Below are positions 36,040 to 45,457 of a stretch of DNA of 62,832 nucleotides, piece by piece; the stretch's first letter is position 1; each line of letters starts with the position of its first letter. A program made the position numbers and the translations under genes. The stretch covers positions 1 to 62,832 of the forward strand of contig JAFUOZ010000009.1 in the NCBI GenBank assembly GCA_017481565.1, in the 5' to 3' direction. The notes beneath the pieces were generated by a model. It was given only the letters and a program-made list of their open reading frames with translations, did not search any database and was not told the DNA's origin. Source of the DNA: Oscillospiraceae bacterium (GTDB lineage Bacteria; Bacillota; Clostridia; Oscillospirales; Ruminococcaceae).

Positions 36040-36798
36040 TTATTTATTTTCTATAAGTGCTGACATATCGTAAAGTCCGGGAGTCTTGCCCTTAAGATAA
36101 ACCGCTGCATTTACGGCGCCTACAGCGAAAACTTCCTTTGAAGCAGCAGAATGTGAAAGCGTGATAACTTCGTCTCTTCCCGCAAAAATGATATCGTGTT
36201 CGCCTACGATAGTACCGCCTCTGATAGCATGCATACCTATCTCATTCTTTTCACGCTTCTGACGGCGCGAATGACGGTCATATACATAATTGTACTGTTC
36301 GTCCATTGTTTCGTTGATAGCGTTTGCAAGCATGATAGCAGTTCCGCTGGGAGCGTCTATCTTCTGATTGTGGTGCTTTTCAACGATCTCAATATCAAAC
36401 TGTCCACCGAGGATCTTTACGGCAGATTTTGCAAGGTTTGCAAGAAGATTGATACCTAAGGACATATTGAATGAGAAGAACAGAGGAATCTGTTCAGCTG
36501 CTTTCTTTATCTGAACGATCTGTTCATCTGAATAGCCTGTTGTGGAAAGCACAAGGGGAGTGCCGTTGGCAAGACAATAGCTTAACAGATCATCAAGAAC
36601 GGAGGGGTGTGAAAAGTCAATGATAACATCGGGCTTTTCGGTCATATCCTGTGGCTTCTCGTAGATTCTGAAATCGGCATAGGCATCGGTCAGCTTGTCG
36701 ATACCTGCAACGACAGTGCAGTCATCTCTTCCCGAAATTACGGAATGAATAACTCTGCCCATTTTTCCGTTTGCACCGCATATTGCAATATTAACCAT
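36040..36798 (-). CDS. dapB: 4-hydroxy-tetrahydrodipicolinate reductase
   Basis: A 252-residue DapB of the diaminopimelate/lysine pathway, reducing HTPA with NAD(P)H. The Rossmann motif IAICGANGKMGRVI is at the N-terminus. EIVEKHHNQKIDAPSGTA is the substrate and catalytic signature. The start at 36798 (MVNIAICGA) has AAAGGA at 9-10 nt; longer readings cross a terminator-like hairpin at 36824-36860. It follows dapA in the L-box operon. Confidence 0.95.
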   Translation of the reverse strand: MVNIAICGANGKMGRVIHSVISGRDDCTVVAGIDKLTDAYADFRIYEKPQDMTEKPDVIIDFSHPSVLDDLLSYCLANGTPLVLSTTGYSDEQIVQIKKAAEQIPLFFSFNMSLGINLLANLAKSAVKILGGQFDIEIVEKHHNQKIDAPSGTAIMLANAINETMDEQYNYVYDRHSRRQKREKNEIGMHAIRGGTIVGEHDIIFAGRDEVITLSHSAASKEVFAVGAVNAAVYLKGKTPGLYDMSALIENK

Positions 36799-36823
36799 TT
36801 TTATCATTCCTTTACTGTTTTGT

Positions 36824-36860
36824 AAAAAGGGTACGCCCATCTGCATACGGTACGTACCCT
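36824..36860 (-). terminator. Terminator-like hairpin between dapA and dapB
   Basis: AGGGTACG and CGTACCCT (36828-36835 and 36853-36860) form a stem with a 17-nt loop, running into five T on the minus strand. It lies 13 bp after the dapA stop and could lower dapB expression relative to asd-dapA. Confidence 0.65.
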
Positions 36861-36873
36861 AAATTTGTTTTTA

Positions 36874-37764
36874 TCAGCCGATAAGACCTGCGTTCTTAAG
36901 AGAAGCGGCAAGCTTATCTATCTTATCCTGCTCCATTCTGCAAAGGGGGAGACGGCATTCGCCTACGTCCTTGCCCATAAGATTCATTGCTTCCTTTACA
37001 GGAATAGGATTAACATCGATAAAGATCGCATTTGCAACATCGAGATACTTAAGCTGGAGCTTTGCAGCCTCAGCTACATTGTTATCGAGACAATACTGAC
37101 ACATATCGTGTGTCTCCTTGGGGAGAATATTGGAAAGAACAGAGATAACTCCCTTTCCGCCCAAAGCCATGATAGGTATGATCTGGTCATCGTTTCCGCT
37201 GTATACATCGAGTACGTCTCCGCACTCTGCGATAAGCTTTGCAACAGCAGAAAGATTTCCGCTTGCTTCCTTGGCAGCAACAATGTTCTTGTGCTGCGCA
37301 AGGGTCTTATATGTTTCAACAGAAATATTTACGCCTGTTCGGGAGGGAACATTATAAAGAATAATAGGAATATTGACTGCATCTGCAATAGCTGTGAAGT
37401 GTGCTACAAGACCCTTCTGTGATGCCTTGTTATAATAAGGTGTTACACAGAGAAGTGCGTCTGCACCGAGAGCCTCTGCCTCCTTTGAAAGCTTTACCGC
37501 ATATGCTGTGTCGTTGCTTCCTGTGCCGGCAACAACGGGCACACGGTGATTTACTCTTTCAACGCAGTACTTTATACAGCCTACGTGCTCCTCATCTGTA
37601 AGAGTAGAGGATTCGCCTGTAGTTCCGCAGATTATGATTGCGTCTGTGCCGTTTTCGATCTGCTCGTCAATAAGTCTGCCGAGACAATCATAATTTACGG
37701 AGCCGTCAGCGTTCATGGGGGTTACGATTGCAACGCCTGCGCCTGTAAAAATAGTATTCTTCAT
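36874..37764 (-). CDS. dapA: 4-hydroxy-tetrahydrodipicolinate synthase
   Basis: A 296-residue class I aldolase condensing pyruvate with aspartate semialdehyde. GTTGESSTLTDEEH near 45 binds the substrate carboxyl, the YNVPSRTGVNIS tyrosine completes the catalytic triad and the Schiff-base lysine is in IVAAKEASGNL. Lysine and cell-wall diaminopimelate derive from this step. It lies 22 bp after asd with AAAGGAG before the ATG, in the L-box-regulated operon. Confidence 0.96.
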   Translation of the reverse strand: MKNTIFTGAGVAIVTPMNADGSVNYDCLGRLIDEQIENGTDAIIICGTTGESSTLTDEEHVGCIKYCVERVNHRVPVVAGTGSNDTAYAVKLSKEAEALGADALLCVTPYYNKASQKGLVAHFTAIADAVNIPIILYNVPSRTGVNISVETYKTLAQHKNIVAAKEASGNLSAVAKLIAECGDVLDVYSGNDDQIIPIMALGGKGVISVLSNILPKETHDMCQYCLDNNVAEAAKLQLKYLDVANAIFIDVNPIPVKEAMNLMGKDVGECRLPLCRMEQDKIDKLAASLKNAGLIG

Positions 37765-37786
37765 AAGGATTTATCTCCTTTCAAAA

Positions 37787-38869
37787 TCAGTCAAAGTAGC
37801 CCTTTGCAGCAAGAAGCTCTGCGAGAAGAACCGCACCGCCTGCTGCACCTCTCAGTGTATTGTGGGAAAGGCATACAAACTTATAATCATACTGTGTATC
37901 TTCACGGAGACGTCCTGTGCATACAGCCATACCGTTTTCAATCATACGGTCAAGCTTAGCCTGAGGACGGTTATCCTCTTCAAAGTAGTGGATAAACTGC
38001 TTGGGAGCGCTGGGAAGCTCAAGCTCCTGAGGAACGCCCTTGAAGTTCTTCCATGCTTCGATCATAGCTTCCTTTGTGGGCTTCTTCTTGAACTTTACAA
38101 ATACAGCTGCTGTGTGACCGTCGGAAACGGGAACACGGAAGCACTGTGCTGTAAAGGAAGGCTCGGTAGCGCTTACGATCTTTCCGCCTTCAATGTGACC
38201 CCAGAGCTTCAGAGGCTCCTGCTCGGACTTTTCTTCCTCACCGCCGATGAAGGGGATAACATTATCAACGATCTCGGGCATAGTTTCAAATGTCTTACCT
38301 GCACCTGAAATAGCCTGATATGTGCATACGAGAGCCTTTTCAATACCATACTCTTCCTTTAAGGGATGAAGAGCGGGTACATAGCTCTGGAGTGAACAGT
38401 TTGACTTAACTGCAACAAAGCCTCTCTTTGTGCCGAGACGCTCTCTCTGGGACTTGATGATCTCAATATGCTCAGGGTTGATCTCGGGAACGACCATAGG
38501 AACGTCCTCTGTAAATCTGTGTGCTGAGTTGTTGGATACAACAGGGCACTCAGCCTTTGCATAACGCTCTTCAAGAGCCTTGATCTCATCCTTCTTCATA
38601 TCAACTGCGCAGAATACGAAGTCAACCTGACCTGCAATAGTTTCAACGTCAGCTGTTGCGTCCATTACGATGATATCCTTGAGATTTGCGGGCATATCAA
38701 CTGTCATAGCCCACTTGCTGCCTACAGCGTCCTCATAACGTTTGCCTGCGCTTCTGGGGGAAGCTGCAAGAACCTTTACATTGAACCAGGGATGCTCAGC
38801 GAGAAGTGTTGCAAAACGCTGACCTACCATGCCTGTTGCTCCGATGATACCTACATTGTACTGTTTCAT
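37787..38869 (-). CDS. asd: Aspartate-semialdehyde dehydrogenase
   Basis: A 360-residue ASADH making aspartate semialdehyde, the branch point to lysine, methionine and threonine. The Rossmann motif GIIGATGMVGQRF is at the N-terminus and the catalytic cysteine is Cys158 in VKSNCSLQ. The SNCSLQ context and overall pattern are those of the archaeal/fungal-type branch rather than the E. coli type. First gene of asd-dapA-dapB behind an L-box leader, with AAAAGGAG before the ATG. Confidence 0.94.
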   Translation of the reverse strand: MKQYNVGIIGATGMVGQRFATLLAEHPWFNVKVLAASPRSAGKRYEDAVGSKWAMTVDMPANLKDIIVMDATADVETIAGQVDFVFCAVDMKKDEIKALEERYAKAECPVVSNNSAHRFTEDVPMVVPEINPEHIEIIKSQRERLGTKRGFVAVKSNCSLQSYVPALHPLKEEYGIEKALVCTYQAISGAGKTFETMPEIVDNVIPFIGGEEEKSEQEPLKLWGHIEGGKIVSATEPSFTAQCFRVPVSDGHTAAVFVKFKKKPTKEAMIEAWKNFKGVPQELELPSAPKQFIHYFEEDNRPQAKLDRMIENGMAVCTGRLREDTQYDYKFVCLSHNTLRGAAGGAVLLAELLAAKGYFD

Positions 38870-38894
38870 GATAAAAACTCCTTTTTTCAGATAA

Positions 38895-39200
38895 TAAAAA
38901 AAATCGGCTGAAAACCGATTTCATCAAGCTGTTATAAAGAACCCCTACGGCATAAGCAATTATTATGTATTAATATACCTTAAGCAAATGCCGATAGCAC
39001 TCCATCACATACATAATGATGACAATTATATGCCTGTTTGACATATAATCAGAAAAGAAAGCTGCCGTATTCCTTCTTATCTTCGGCAGTATCGCCTTTC
39101 ACAGCTGACACGGGGTATACCCACAGAATAAATATCCTGTTTTCGACACGGCGTCTGTCAGCAGCTAATCTTCTTTACTGCGCCTCTATCAGTTTTCTTG
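38895..39200 (-). promoter_or_regulatory. Lysine riboswitch (L-box) upstream of asd
   Basis: The minus-strand leader of about 300 nt carries the L-box motifs ATAGAGGCGCAGTA near its 5' end and GAAAGGCGATACTGCCGAAG further in (complement of about 39080-39099). It ends in a terminator with arms AAATCGG and CCGATTT (complements of 38915-38921 and 38901-38907) and an eight-T tract. Lysine binding is expected to favour the terminator and shut down asd-dapA-dapB. It explains most of the 488-bp gap before queA. Confidence 0.9.
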
Positions 39201-39206
39201 TTGCAA

Positions 39207-39235
39207 ATTATATCACGACACAAAGCCTTTGTCAA
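39207..39235 (-). promoter_or_regulatory. Sigma-A promoter of the L-box operon
   Basis: TTGACA (39235-39230) and TATAAT (39212-39207), both perfect, with a 17-bp spacer on the minus strand. Confidence 0.9.
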
Positions 39236-39292
39236 TAGTTTTTTGAAAAAATTTTTATTTTGTATAAAATTTCAGATTTTTTATAAAAAACA

Positions 39293-39321
39293 TTGCATTT
39301 TGCGGTAAATTATACTATAAT
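39293..39321 (+). promoter_or_regulatory. Sigma-A promoter of queA-tgt
   Basis: TTGCAT (39293-39298), 17 bp, TATAAT (39316-39321), about 30 nt before the queA start. Confidence 0.8.
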
Positions 39322-39357
39322 AAAAATGTATGACTATATCTATGTAAGGAGCCAGTT

Positions 39358-40383
39358 ATGTTAAAATCGGATTTTTATTATGACCTGCCCGAAGAGCTTA
39401 TTGCACAGACCCCCGTTGAGCCGAGAAATTTCTCACGGCTTCTGAAAATGAACAGGGAAACAGGTGAGCTGGAGCATCGTCATTTTTATAATTTATGCGA
39501 TTACCTTAGAAAAGGTGATTTGCTTGTTGTAAATGATTCCCGTGTACTTCCTGCAAGGCTTTACGGTGTAAAGGAGGGGACAGGCGCAGCAATGGAGTTC
39601 CTTCTTCTTGAGCAGAAGGGAGATAAGCTTTGGGAGATACTTGTCCGTCCGGGAAAAAAAGCAAAGCCCGGATCAAGATTTGTTTTCGGTGACGGTGTAC
39701 TTAAGGCAGAGATACTTGAAACGGTAGAGGGCGGAAACAGAATAGCACGGTTTGAGTGTGAAGAAAATTTCTTTACTGCTCTTGAAAAGGTGGGACAGAT
39801 GCCTCTTCCGCCGTATATCACGGAAAAGCTGGAGGATAAGGAGCGCTATCAGACGGTATATTCAAATGAGCTCGGCTCCGCCGCTGCACCTACCGCAGGA
39901 CTTCACTTTACATCGGAAATGCTCGATGATATAAGGGCTATGGGTGTAAATATCGCTTATGTTACTCTTCATGTGGGACTTGGTACATTCCGTCCCGTAA
40001 AGGAGGATAATATCCTTGACCATAAAATGCACAGTGAGCATTATTATATGCCCCGTGAAACAGCGGAGCTGATAAACCGTACAAAAGCAGAGGGCGGACG
40101 GGTCATTGCAGTGGGCACCACTTCATGCCGTACTCTTGAAAGCGTCGGAACATTTTACGATAAAATAGAGGAGTGTGAGGGTTATACGGATATATTCATA
40201 TATCCCGGGTATGAATTCAAGGTGATTGACGGTCTTATTACCAATTTTCATCTTCCCGAAAGTACGCTTATTATGCTTGTTTCAGCCTTTGCAGGATATG
40301 ATAATACAATGAATGCGTATAAAACAGCGGTTGAGGAAAAATACAGATTTTTCAGCTTCGGAGACTCTATGGCGATGCTGTAA
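39358..40383 (+). CDS. queA: S-adenosylmethionine:tRNA ribosyltransferase-isomerase
   Basis: A 341-residue QueA, which transfers the ribosyl of SAM to preQ1 in tRNA to make epoxyqueuosine. Family landmarks are [18 protein letters not shown] at the N-terminus, [28 protein letters not shown] and [27 protein letters not shown] precedes the ATG. It is co-transcribed with tgt, 46 bp downstream. Only the last steps of the pathway are encoded here; QueG/QueH and the preQ1 supply are elsewhere. Confidence 0.96.
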   Translation: MLKSDFYYDLPEELIAQTPVEPRNFSRLLKMNRETGELEHRHFYNLCDYLRKGDLLVVNDSRVLPARLYGVKEGTGAAMEFLLLEQKGDKLWEILVRPGKKAKPGSRFVFGDGVLKAEILETVEGGNRIARFECEENFFTALEKVGQMPLPPYITEKLEDKERYQTVYSNELGSAAAPTAGLHFTSEMLDDIRAMGVNIAYVTLHVGLGTFRPVKEDNILDHKMHSEHYYMPRETAELINRTKAEGGRVIAVGTTSCRTLESVGTFYDKIEECEGYTDIFIYPGYEFKVIDGLITNFHLPESTLIMLVSAFAGYDNTMNAYKTAVEEKYRFFSFGDSMAML

Positions 40384-40417
40384 AGAAATTTACTTTGCAG
40401 TGCGATTATGATTATAG

Positions 40418-41620
<1,203 letters not shown>

Positions 41621-41626
41621 AAATAT

Positions 41627-41675
41627 AACGATGTATTAACAGATATTCTGGTTTGTTAATACATCGTTTGTTTTT
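41627..41675 (+). terminator. Terminator after tgt
   Basis: AACGATGTATTAACA and TGTTAATACATCGTT are perfect 15-bp arms with a 12-nt loop, followed by a T tract. Confidence 0.9.
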
Positions 41676-41707
41676 ATTAATATAATATTAATCTTATAAA
41701 AGAGGGG

Positions 41708-41736
41708 TTGACAGCGTGCTACCGCTGTGGTATAAT
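41708..41736 (+). promoter_or_regulatory. Promoter with a palindrome in its spacer
   Basis: Perfect TTGACA (41708-41713) and TATAAT (41731-41736) with 17 bp between them. The spacer carries the inverted repeat ACAGCG-tgctac-CGCTGT (41711-41728), which overlaps the -35 and is well placed for a repressor or activator. It drives the accessory block starting at 41795. Confidence 0.8.
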
Positions 41737-41794
41737 ATGTATGAAATGTGAAATTGTTTAAATATGTACATAATTTTTATGGGAGTGTGACAAT

Positions 41795-42577
41795 ATGAAT
41801 AAACGTCAAAAGAAAACAATAGCAATAGTTTCCCTGATCGGTTTTATATGTACGGCTGCGGTTGTTATCGGTATAATTTTGCTGATATCGGAACCGAATC
41901 ATGGGCGTAATTTTACTATACCTTTAATAGACGGAATGGTAATTCAGGCTGATCCTCCTGCGAAAAAGTTATTGAAATATATGAAAGAAAAGTATGATAA
42001 GGAGTTTGTACAGGTTGATATAACAGGTATATGGATGTCGCCAAAGGCAAGGCATCATAGTTGTGATTCGGGTTCGTGGGATTTTAATTACAATGGTATA
42101 ACTGTTTCAACAGCGGGCAGTGATGAATATTATCATGTCCGTGATGATTATGGTACGTATCTTGACAATTATGGTTGTTATTTGGTGAATGAAGAAGCTG
42201 AACAGATACTTTATGATAAAATTTCATCTGTAGTAGGTAATGTCAAGGTATCATGCTTTCCTATGGATATACAATATGAAGAGCTTCCTGCATTTATGAC
42301 AGCTGAAGAATATCTTACTAAAGCAGGTTATTGGCTGTGTATAGTAATATGCGGAGATGGTACACATGCAGATAGTGATTATCAAAGAATATGTGATGTA
42401 CTTGATATAAAAAGCGGACAGGGCTGGATGACCATTCATTATGTCGATAAAGAAATTTACAACAGTATTGATATGGAAAATAGGTACAGTATCATTCACA
42501 ATGAAAACTATAATAAAGAACTGCAGTTTGATGTTTATACAGATAAACCTATGTTCGTATCTCCCGAAAATGAGTAG
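41795..42577 (+). CDS. Membrane-anchored protein of unknown function
   Basis: A 260-residue protein that I do not recognise. Residues 8-33 form one membrane helix (AIVSLIGFICTAAVVIGIILL). The rest is a soluble, probably extracytoplasmic domain rich in Tyr, Asp and Cys (CDSGSWDFNYNG, DNYGCYLVN). GGAG precedes the ATG. The promoter at 41708 serves it. The neighbours downstream are also small membrane-anchored or membrane proteins without known family, so this block reads as a lineage-specific accessory cluster. Confidence 0.7.
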   Translation: MNKRQKKTIAIVSLIGFICTAAVVIGIILLISEPNHGRNFTIPLIDGMVIQADPPAKKLLKYMKEKYDKEFVQVDITGIWMSPKARHHSCDSGSWDFNYNGITVSTAGSDEYYHVRDDYGTYLDNYGCYLVNEEAEQILYDKISSVVGNVKVSCFPMDIQYEELPAFMTAEEYLTKAGYWLCIVICGDGTHADSDYQRICDVLDIKSGQGWMTIHYVDKEIYNSIDMENRYSIIHNENYNKELQFDVYTDKPMFVSPENE

Positions 42578-42604
42578 ATGTTTGTTACGTTAAGGGTGAT
42601 ATGA

Positions 42605-43099
42605 TTGAAAAGAAAAGCTTTTGTTATTTTGAAAATACTTATCTGCTGTCTGATTGCTGCGGCAGGACTTGCTGTTATCTATGAAAGAAAACGAACAATA
42701 GATATTGAACATGAGCATCTGAACAATGAGCTTGAATGTAATACATATTCGGTTGAAATGATGAATTATGTTATGGAAAACGAAAAGAACATTACAGGCT
42801 TTTGCAATGAGCTGTCTGAGGATCATCGGAATAATACGTATACAGACAGCTTTGGACGAACATTGATAAAAAAGGAGATCTACAATGAATTGACAGCTGA
42901 ATATAATATGCAGCGGTTTAACGATTTTCCGAATACAGATGCTTATATTGATGTGATCTCGGAAAATGAAATTCATTTTATTTATGATGTTATCTATTTT
43001 GAAAACGGCTGTTATGCTTTGTTTGAATTTGTTTATGAAAACGGCAGTCTTAAGATAATGCCGTATGTTTATGATGAATTGTATAAGAGCGGATATTGA
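42605..43099 (+). CDS. Small membrane-anchored protein, TTG start
   Basis: A 164-residue unknown protein with one N-terminal membrane helix (about 5-24) followed by a charged region of about 140 residues ending MPYVYDELYKSGY. The only start in good register with a ribosome site is TTG at 42605, with AAGGGTGA 6-8 nt upstream; an ATG at 42601 is in another frame. The 3' end of this gene (43053-43090) is repeated downstream at 43852 and in shorter form at 44627 and 45406, which marks it as a substrate of local duplication. Confidence 0.6.
   Translation: MKRKAFVILKILICCLIAAAGLAVIYERKRTIDIEHEHLNNELECNTYSVEMMNYVMENEKNITGFCNELSEDHRNNTYTDSFGRTLIKKEIYNELTAEYNMQRFNDFPNTDAYIDVISENEIHFIYDVIYFENGCYALFEFVYENGSLKIMPYVYDELYKSGY
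43053..43090 (+). repeat. Source copy of a 38-bp repeat in the 3' end of a gene
   Basis: These 38 bases, the codons for the last residues of the preceding protein, recur exactly at 43852-43889. A shorter version of about 25 bp recurs at 44627-44651 and 45406-45430. Confidence 0.85.
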
Positions 43100-43165
43100 G
43101 TGTAATCTGTAGGTATCATTTCAGATTTATGAAAAAATGTAGTACTATTATGAGGAGAATATGCG

Positions 43166-43852
43166 ATGAACGGAGTCAATGACCCTAAACGTTTTATATT
43201 TCTGATATTATCTGTATTTATTAATATTGTATTGATTTGTTTTTTTATGAGTAAAACATTATTGTTTTACGATTATCCTGTTTTACTGATTATTATACCT
43301 ATGTTGTTTGTAATTATTTATTATATTGTATTTAAAGCTAAAAATAAGACAATAATTTTTTTGTTTGCATTTTTAGTGATTGTATCCGTATTGATATCAA
43401 CATTTGATTATAATTGTATCAGAACTGAAAATGTTACTGATAAAATGAACTTTGAACACCTTAATTTAAAATATTTAAAGAGTGATTTGAAAGGCTCGGC
43501 AGGAACAATTAAATATTACAACAAAATAATGACTAAAGAACGTTTTACTTATATAGAAAAAGAAAAAACAGCGAATGATGAAGAATATTTACTTGATTAT
43601 AATTATTATGATTTTTTCTTTGCAGATAATGCAGAAAGTTTTTATCAAAGGATTTTTTCTGATTCTTCTTATGATAATAACTATATTGAGCAGAAAAATT
43701 ATAAGGCGTTTGTAATTCCTTTAAATAATGAAATTGATTATGTAAAGGAATTTTGTTTGAAATATGATACAGTGGTTATTCATGGTTTTCTTTGGGGAGA
43801 TATAAATGAAGAGGAGCTTTTGATAAAAATGATTGAAAACTGCAGTTTGTGA
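43166..43852 (+). CDS. Membrane protein of unknown function
   Basis: A 228-residue protein with three hydrophobic segments in the first 80 residues (about 10-28, 36-54 and 61-78), then a soluble Tyr/Asp/Asn-rich domain of about 140 residues containing LDYNYYDFFFADNAESFY. No family recognised. GGAG precedes the ATG. Base composition is more AT-rich than the flanking housekeeping genes. Its stop codon is directly followed by a copy of the 3' end of the gene at 42605. Confidence 0.65.
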   Translation: MNGVNDPKRFIFLILSVFINIVLICFFMSKTLLFYDYPVLLIIIPMLFVIIYYIVFKAKNKTIIFLFAFLVIVSVLISTFDYNCIRTENVTDKMNFEHLNLKYLKSDLKGSAGTIKYYNKIMTKERFTYIEKEKTANDEEYLLDYNYYDFFFADNAESFYQRIFSDSSYDNNYIEQKNYKAFVIPLNNEIDYVKEFCLKYDTVVIHGFLWGDINEEELLIKMIENCSL

Positions 43853-43889
43853 GATAATGCCGTATGTTTATGATGAATTGTATAAGAGC
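43852..43889 (+). repeat. Second, exact copy of the 38-bp repeat
   Basis: Identical to 43053-43090 over 38 bp but outside any reading frame that is used. It is followed by a leader that is itself duplicated before the next gene. Confidence 0.85.
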
Positions 43890-43904
43890 TATTAACGGGG
43901 TTAG

Positions 43905-43960
43905 GGTGTGATTTTTAAGAGATTGAGTTATAGAAGGGAATGTACGTATGAAATGCAAAA
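43905..43960 (+). repeat. 56-bp duplicated leader, copy 1
   Basis: Ribosome site, start codon and first codons (GAAGGGA ... ATGAAATGC) are identical over 56 bp to 44674-44729. This marks the boundary of a tandem duplication of about 0.77 kb. Confidence 0.85.
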
Positions 43961-44612
43961 AAATTATAATATTTATCATGCTATTTGATTTGTTGAATAT
44001 TTTATCATATATAATTCATTGGGAACCTTTATCTGAAGGACAATTAGAGTTGAGGTCGATTGCTATTAATAACGAATTTAATACCTATATCAGTTTGTCT
44101 GATCGATATAGTGAACAAAATAACATTGAACCAAACACAATTATTGATGGAGTGTATGTTATTTATATTAATAAAAAAACACTCCAAAAACATATGAACA
44201 AATCAATTATGATTGCTCGCTTGATGATATAGCAAATTATTTAAATGAAAATTGTGCTCATTATAAATATGGATATTATTGTATTCTTGATGTTGATTCC
44301 TCTGAGATCACTAATATTTATACAACTACAGACAAACAAACTGTTAATATAATATTGAATAACCAAGAAATATCTTCATTTGAAAGTGTTGGCGGTTACC
44401 CTGATGCGTATGATTCAAATACATCAATAACAAGCTCAAATAATGTTATGAAAAAAATCCCAGAATTTAGTACTGATACATATTTTTTATTTCTTTTTGG
44501 TATGTTTATTGAAGAAATAATAAGAATAGATGTATTCTTTATTATTGTGTTTGTGGTGTTTGGCTGGTTAAAAAGGCGGTTTTCCAATTTATTTTTAAAA
44601 TTAAAGGGATAG
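43948..44612 (+). pseudogene. Frameshifted tandem paralogue of the gene at 44717
   Basis: The first frame gives 94 residues (MKCKKIIIFIMLFDLL ... IDGVYVIYINKK) and stops at 44232. From about 44190 the +2 frame restores homology (INYDCSLDDIAN ... CILDVDSSEITN) through to FSNLFLKLKG at 44612. The two parts together match the intact 224-residue neighbour along its whole length. A small deletion in an A-rich stretch near 44171-44195 broke the frame. Unless it is a sequencing error, the gene is inactive or yields a truncated peptide with one membrane helix. Confidence 0.8.
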
Positions 44613-44626
44613 CGTGATTAATAGAC

Positions 44627-44651
44627 GAATTGTATAAGAGCGGATATTGAG
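44627..44651 (+). repeat. Third copy (25 bp) of the gene-end repeat
   Basis: GAATTGTATAAGAGCGGATATTGAG matches the end of the gene at 42605 (key part AATTGTATAAGAGCGG). It lies between the broken and the intact paralogue. Confidence 0.8.
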
Positions 44652-44673
44652 ATTGAGCTAATAACGGGGGTAA

Positions 44674-44729
44674 GGTGTGATTTTTAAGAGATTGAGTTAT
44701 AGAAGGGAATGTACGTATGAAATGCAAAA
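44674..44729 (+). repeat. 56-bp duplicated leader, copy 2
   Basis: Identical to 43905-43960, providing the ribosome site and start of the intact paralogue. Confidence 0.85.
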
Positions 44730-45391
44730 TAATTATAATATTTATAATACTATATGATTTATTGGAATTTTTATTATTTATAAATGAATTGAAACCTGTA
44801 TATAGTAGTAAATTAGAGTCAATGTCAAAAGTTCTTTATAGCAATTTTTCTACCTATATCAGTTGGTCTGATCGTTATAGTGAAAATAATAACATTGAAC
44901 CCAACACAATTATTGATGGAGTATATGTTATTTATATTGAAAAAGATTCTATTAAAAAAAATCATGAACAATACAAACAAATTAATTACGACTGGTCTAT
45001 TGAGGATATAGCAAATTTTTTAAATATGTTATGTAACCAATACGGTTATGGATATTATTGTATTTTTGATGTTAATTCCTCCGGTATCACTAATGTTTAT
45101 ACAACTACAGAAAAACAAACTCTTAATAAAATATTGAATAATGAAAAATTATCCCACTATGAGAGTGTTGGTAGTTACCCTAATGCGTATGATTCAAATA
45201 CATCAATAACAAGCTCAAATAATGTTATGAAAAAAATCCCGGTATTTGCCACCGATACATATTTTATATTTAAATTGGGCATGTTTATTGAATATGTAAT
45301 TAGAATAAATGTTTTCTTTATTATTGTGTTTGTGTTGTTTGGTTGGTTAAAAAGGCGGTTTTCCATTTTATTTTTAAAATTAAAGGGATAG
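44717..45391 (+). CDS. Two-helix membrane protein of unknown function, intact paralogue
   Basis: A 224-residue protein with an N-terminal membrane helix (about 5-20) and a C-terminal one (about 187-213, INVFFIIVFVLFGWLKRR). The extracytoplasmic part carries SDRYSENNNIEPNTIIDGVYVIYIE and SYPNAYDSNTSITSS, both strongly conserved with the broken upstream copy. No known family is recognised. The conservation of the middle and of the last 60 residues against the pseudogene suggests selection before the duplication. Confidence 0.7.
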   Translation: MKCKIIIIFIILYDLLEFLLFINELKPVYSSKLESMSKVLYSNFSTYISWSDRYSENNNIEPNTIIDGVYVIYIEKDSIKKNHEQYKQINYDWSIEDIANFLNMLCNQYGYGYYCIFDVNSSGITNVYTTTEKQTLNKILNNEKLSHYESVGSYPNAYDSNTSITSSNNVMKKIPVFATDTYFIFKLGMFIEYVIRINVFFIIVFVLFGWLKRRFSILFLKLKG

Positions 45392-45405
45392 CGTGATTAA
45401 TAGAC

Positions 45406-45430
45406 GAATTGTATAAGAGCGGATATTGAG
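45406..45430 (+). repeat. Fourth copy (25 bp) of the gene-end repeat
   Basis: Same 25 bp as 44627-44651, with matching flanks (TAGAC before, ATTGAG after), placed after the intact paralogue and before the next membrane gene. Confidence 0.8.
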
Positions 45431-45457
45431 ATTGAGTTAATAACGGGGGGTGAGTGT

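Noticed and set aside
44355..44612. Independent small gene for an 85-residue one-helix membrane protein
   Set aside because: It is the 3' half of the frameshifted paralogue and matches the C-terminal half of the intact copy. No ribosome site precedes its ATG.
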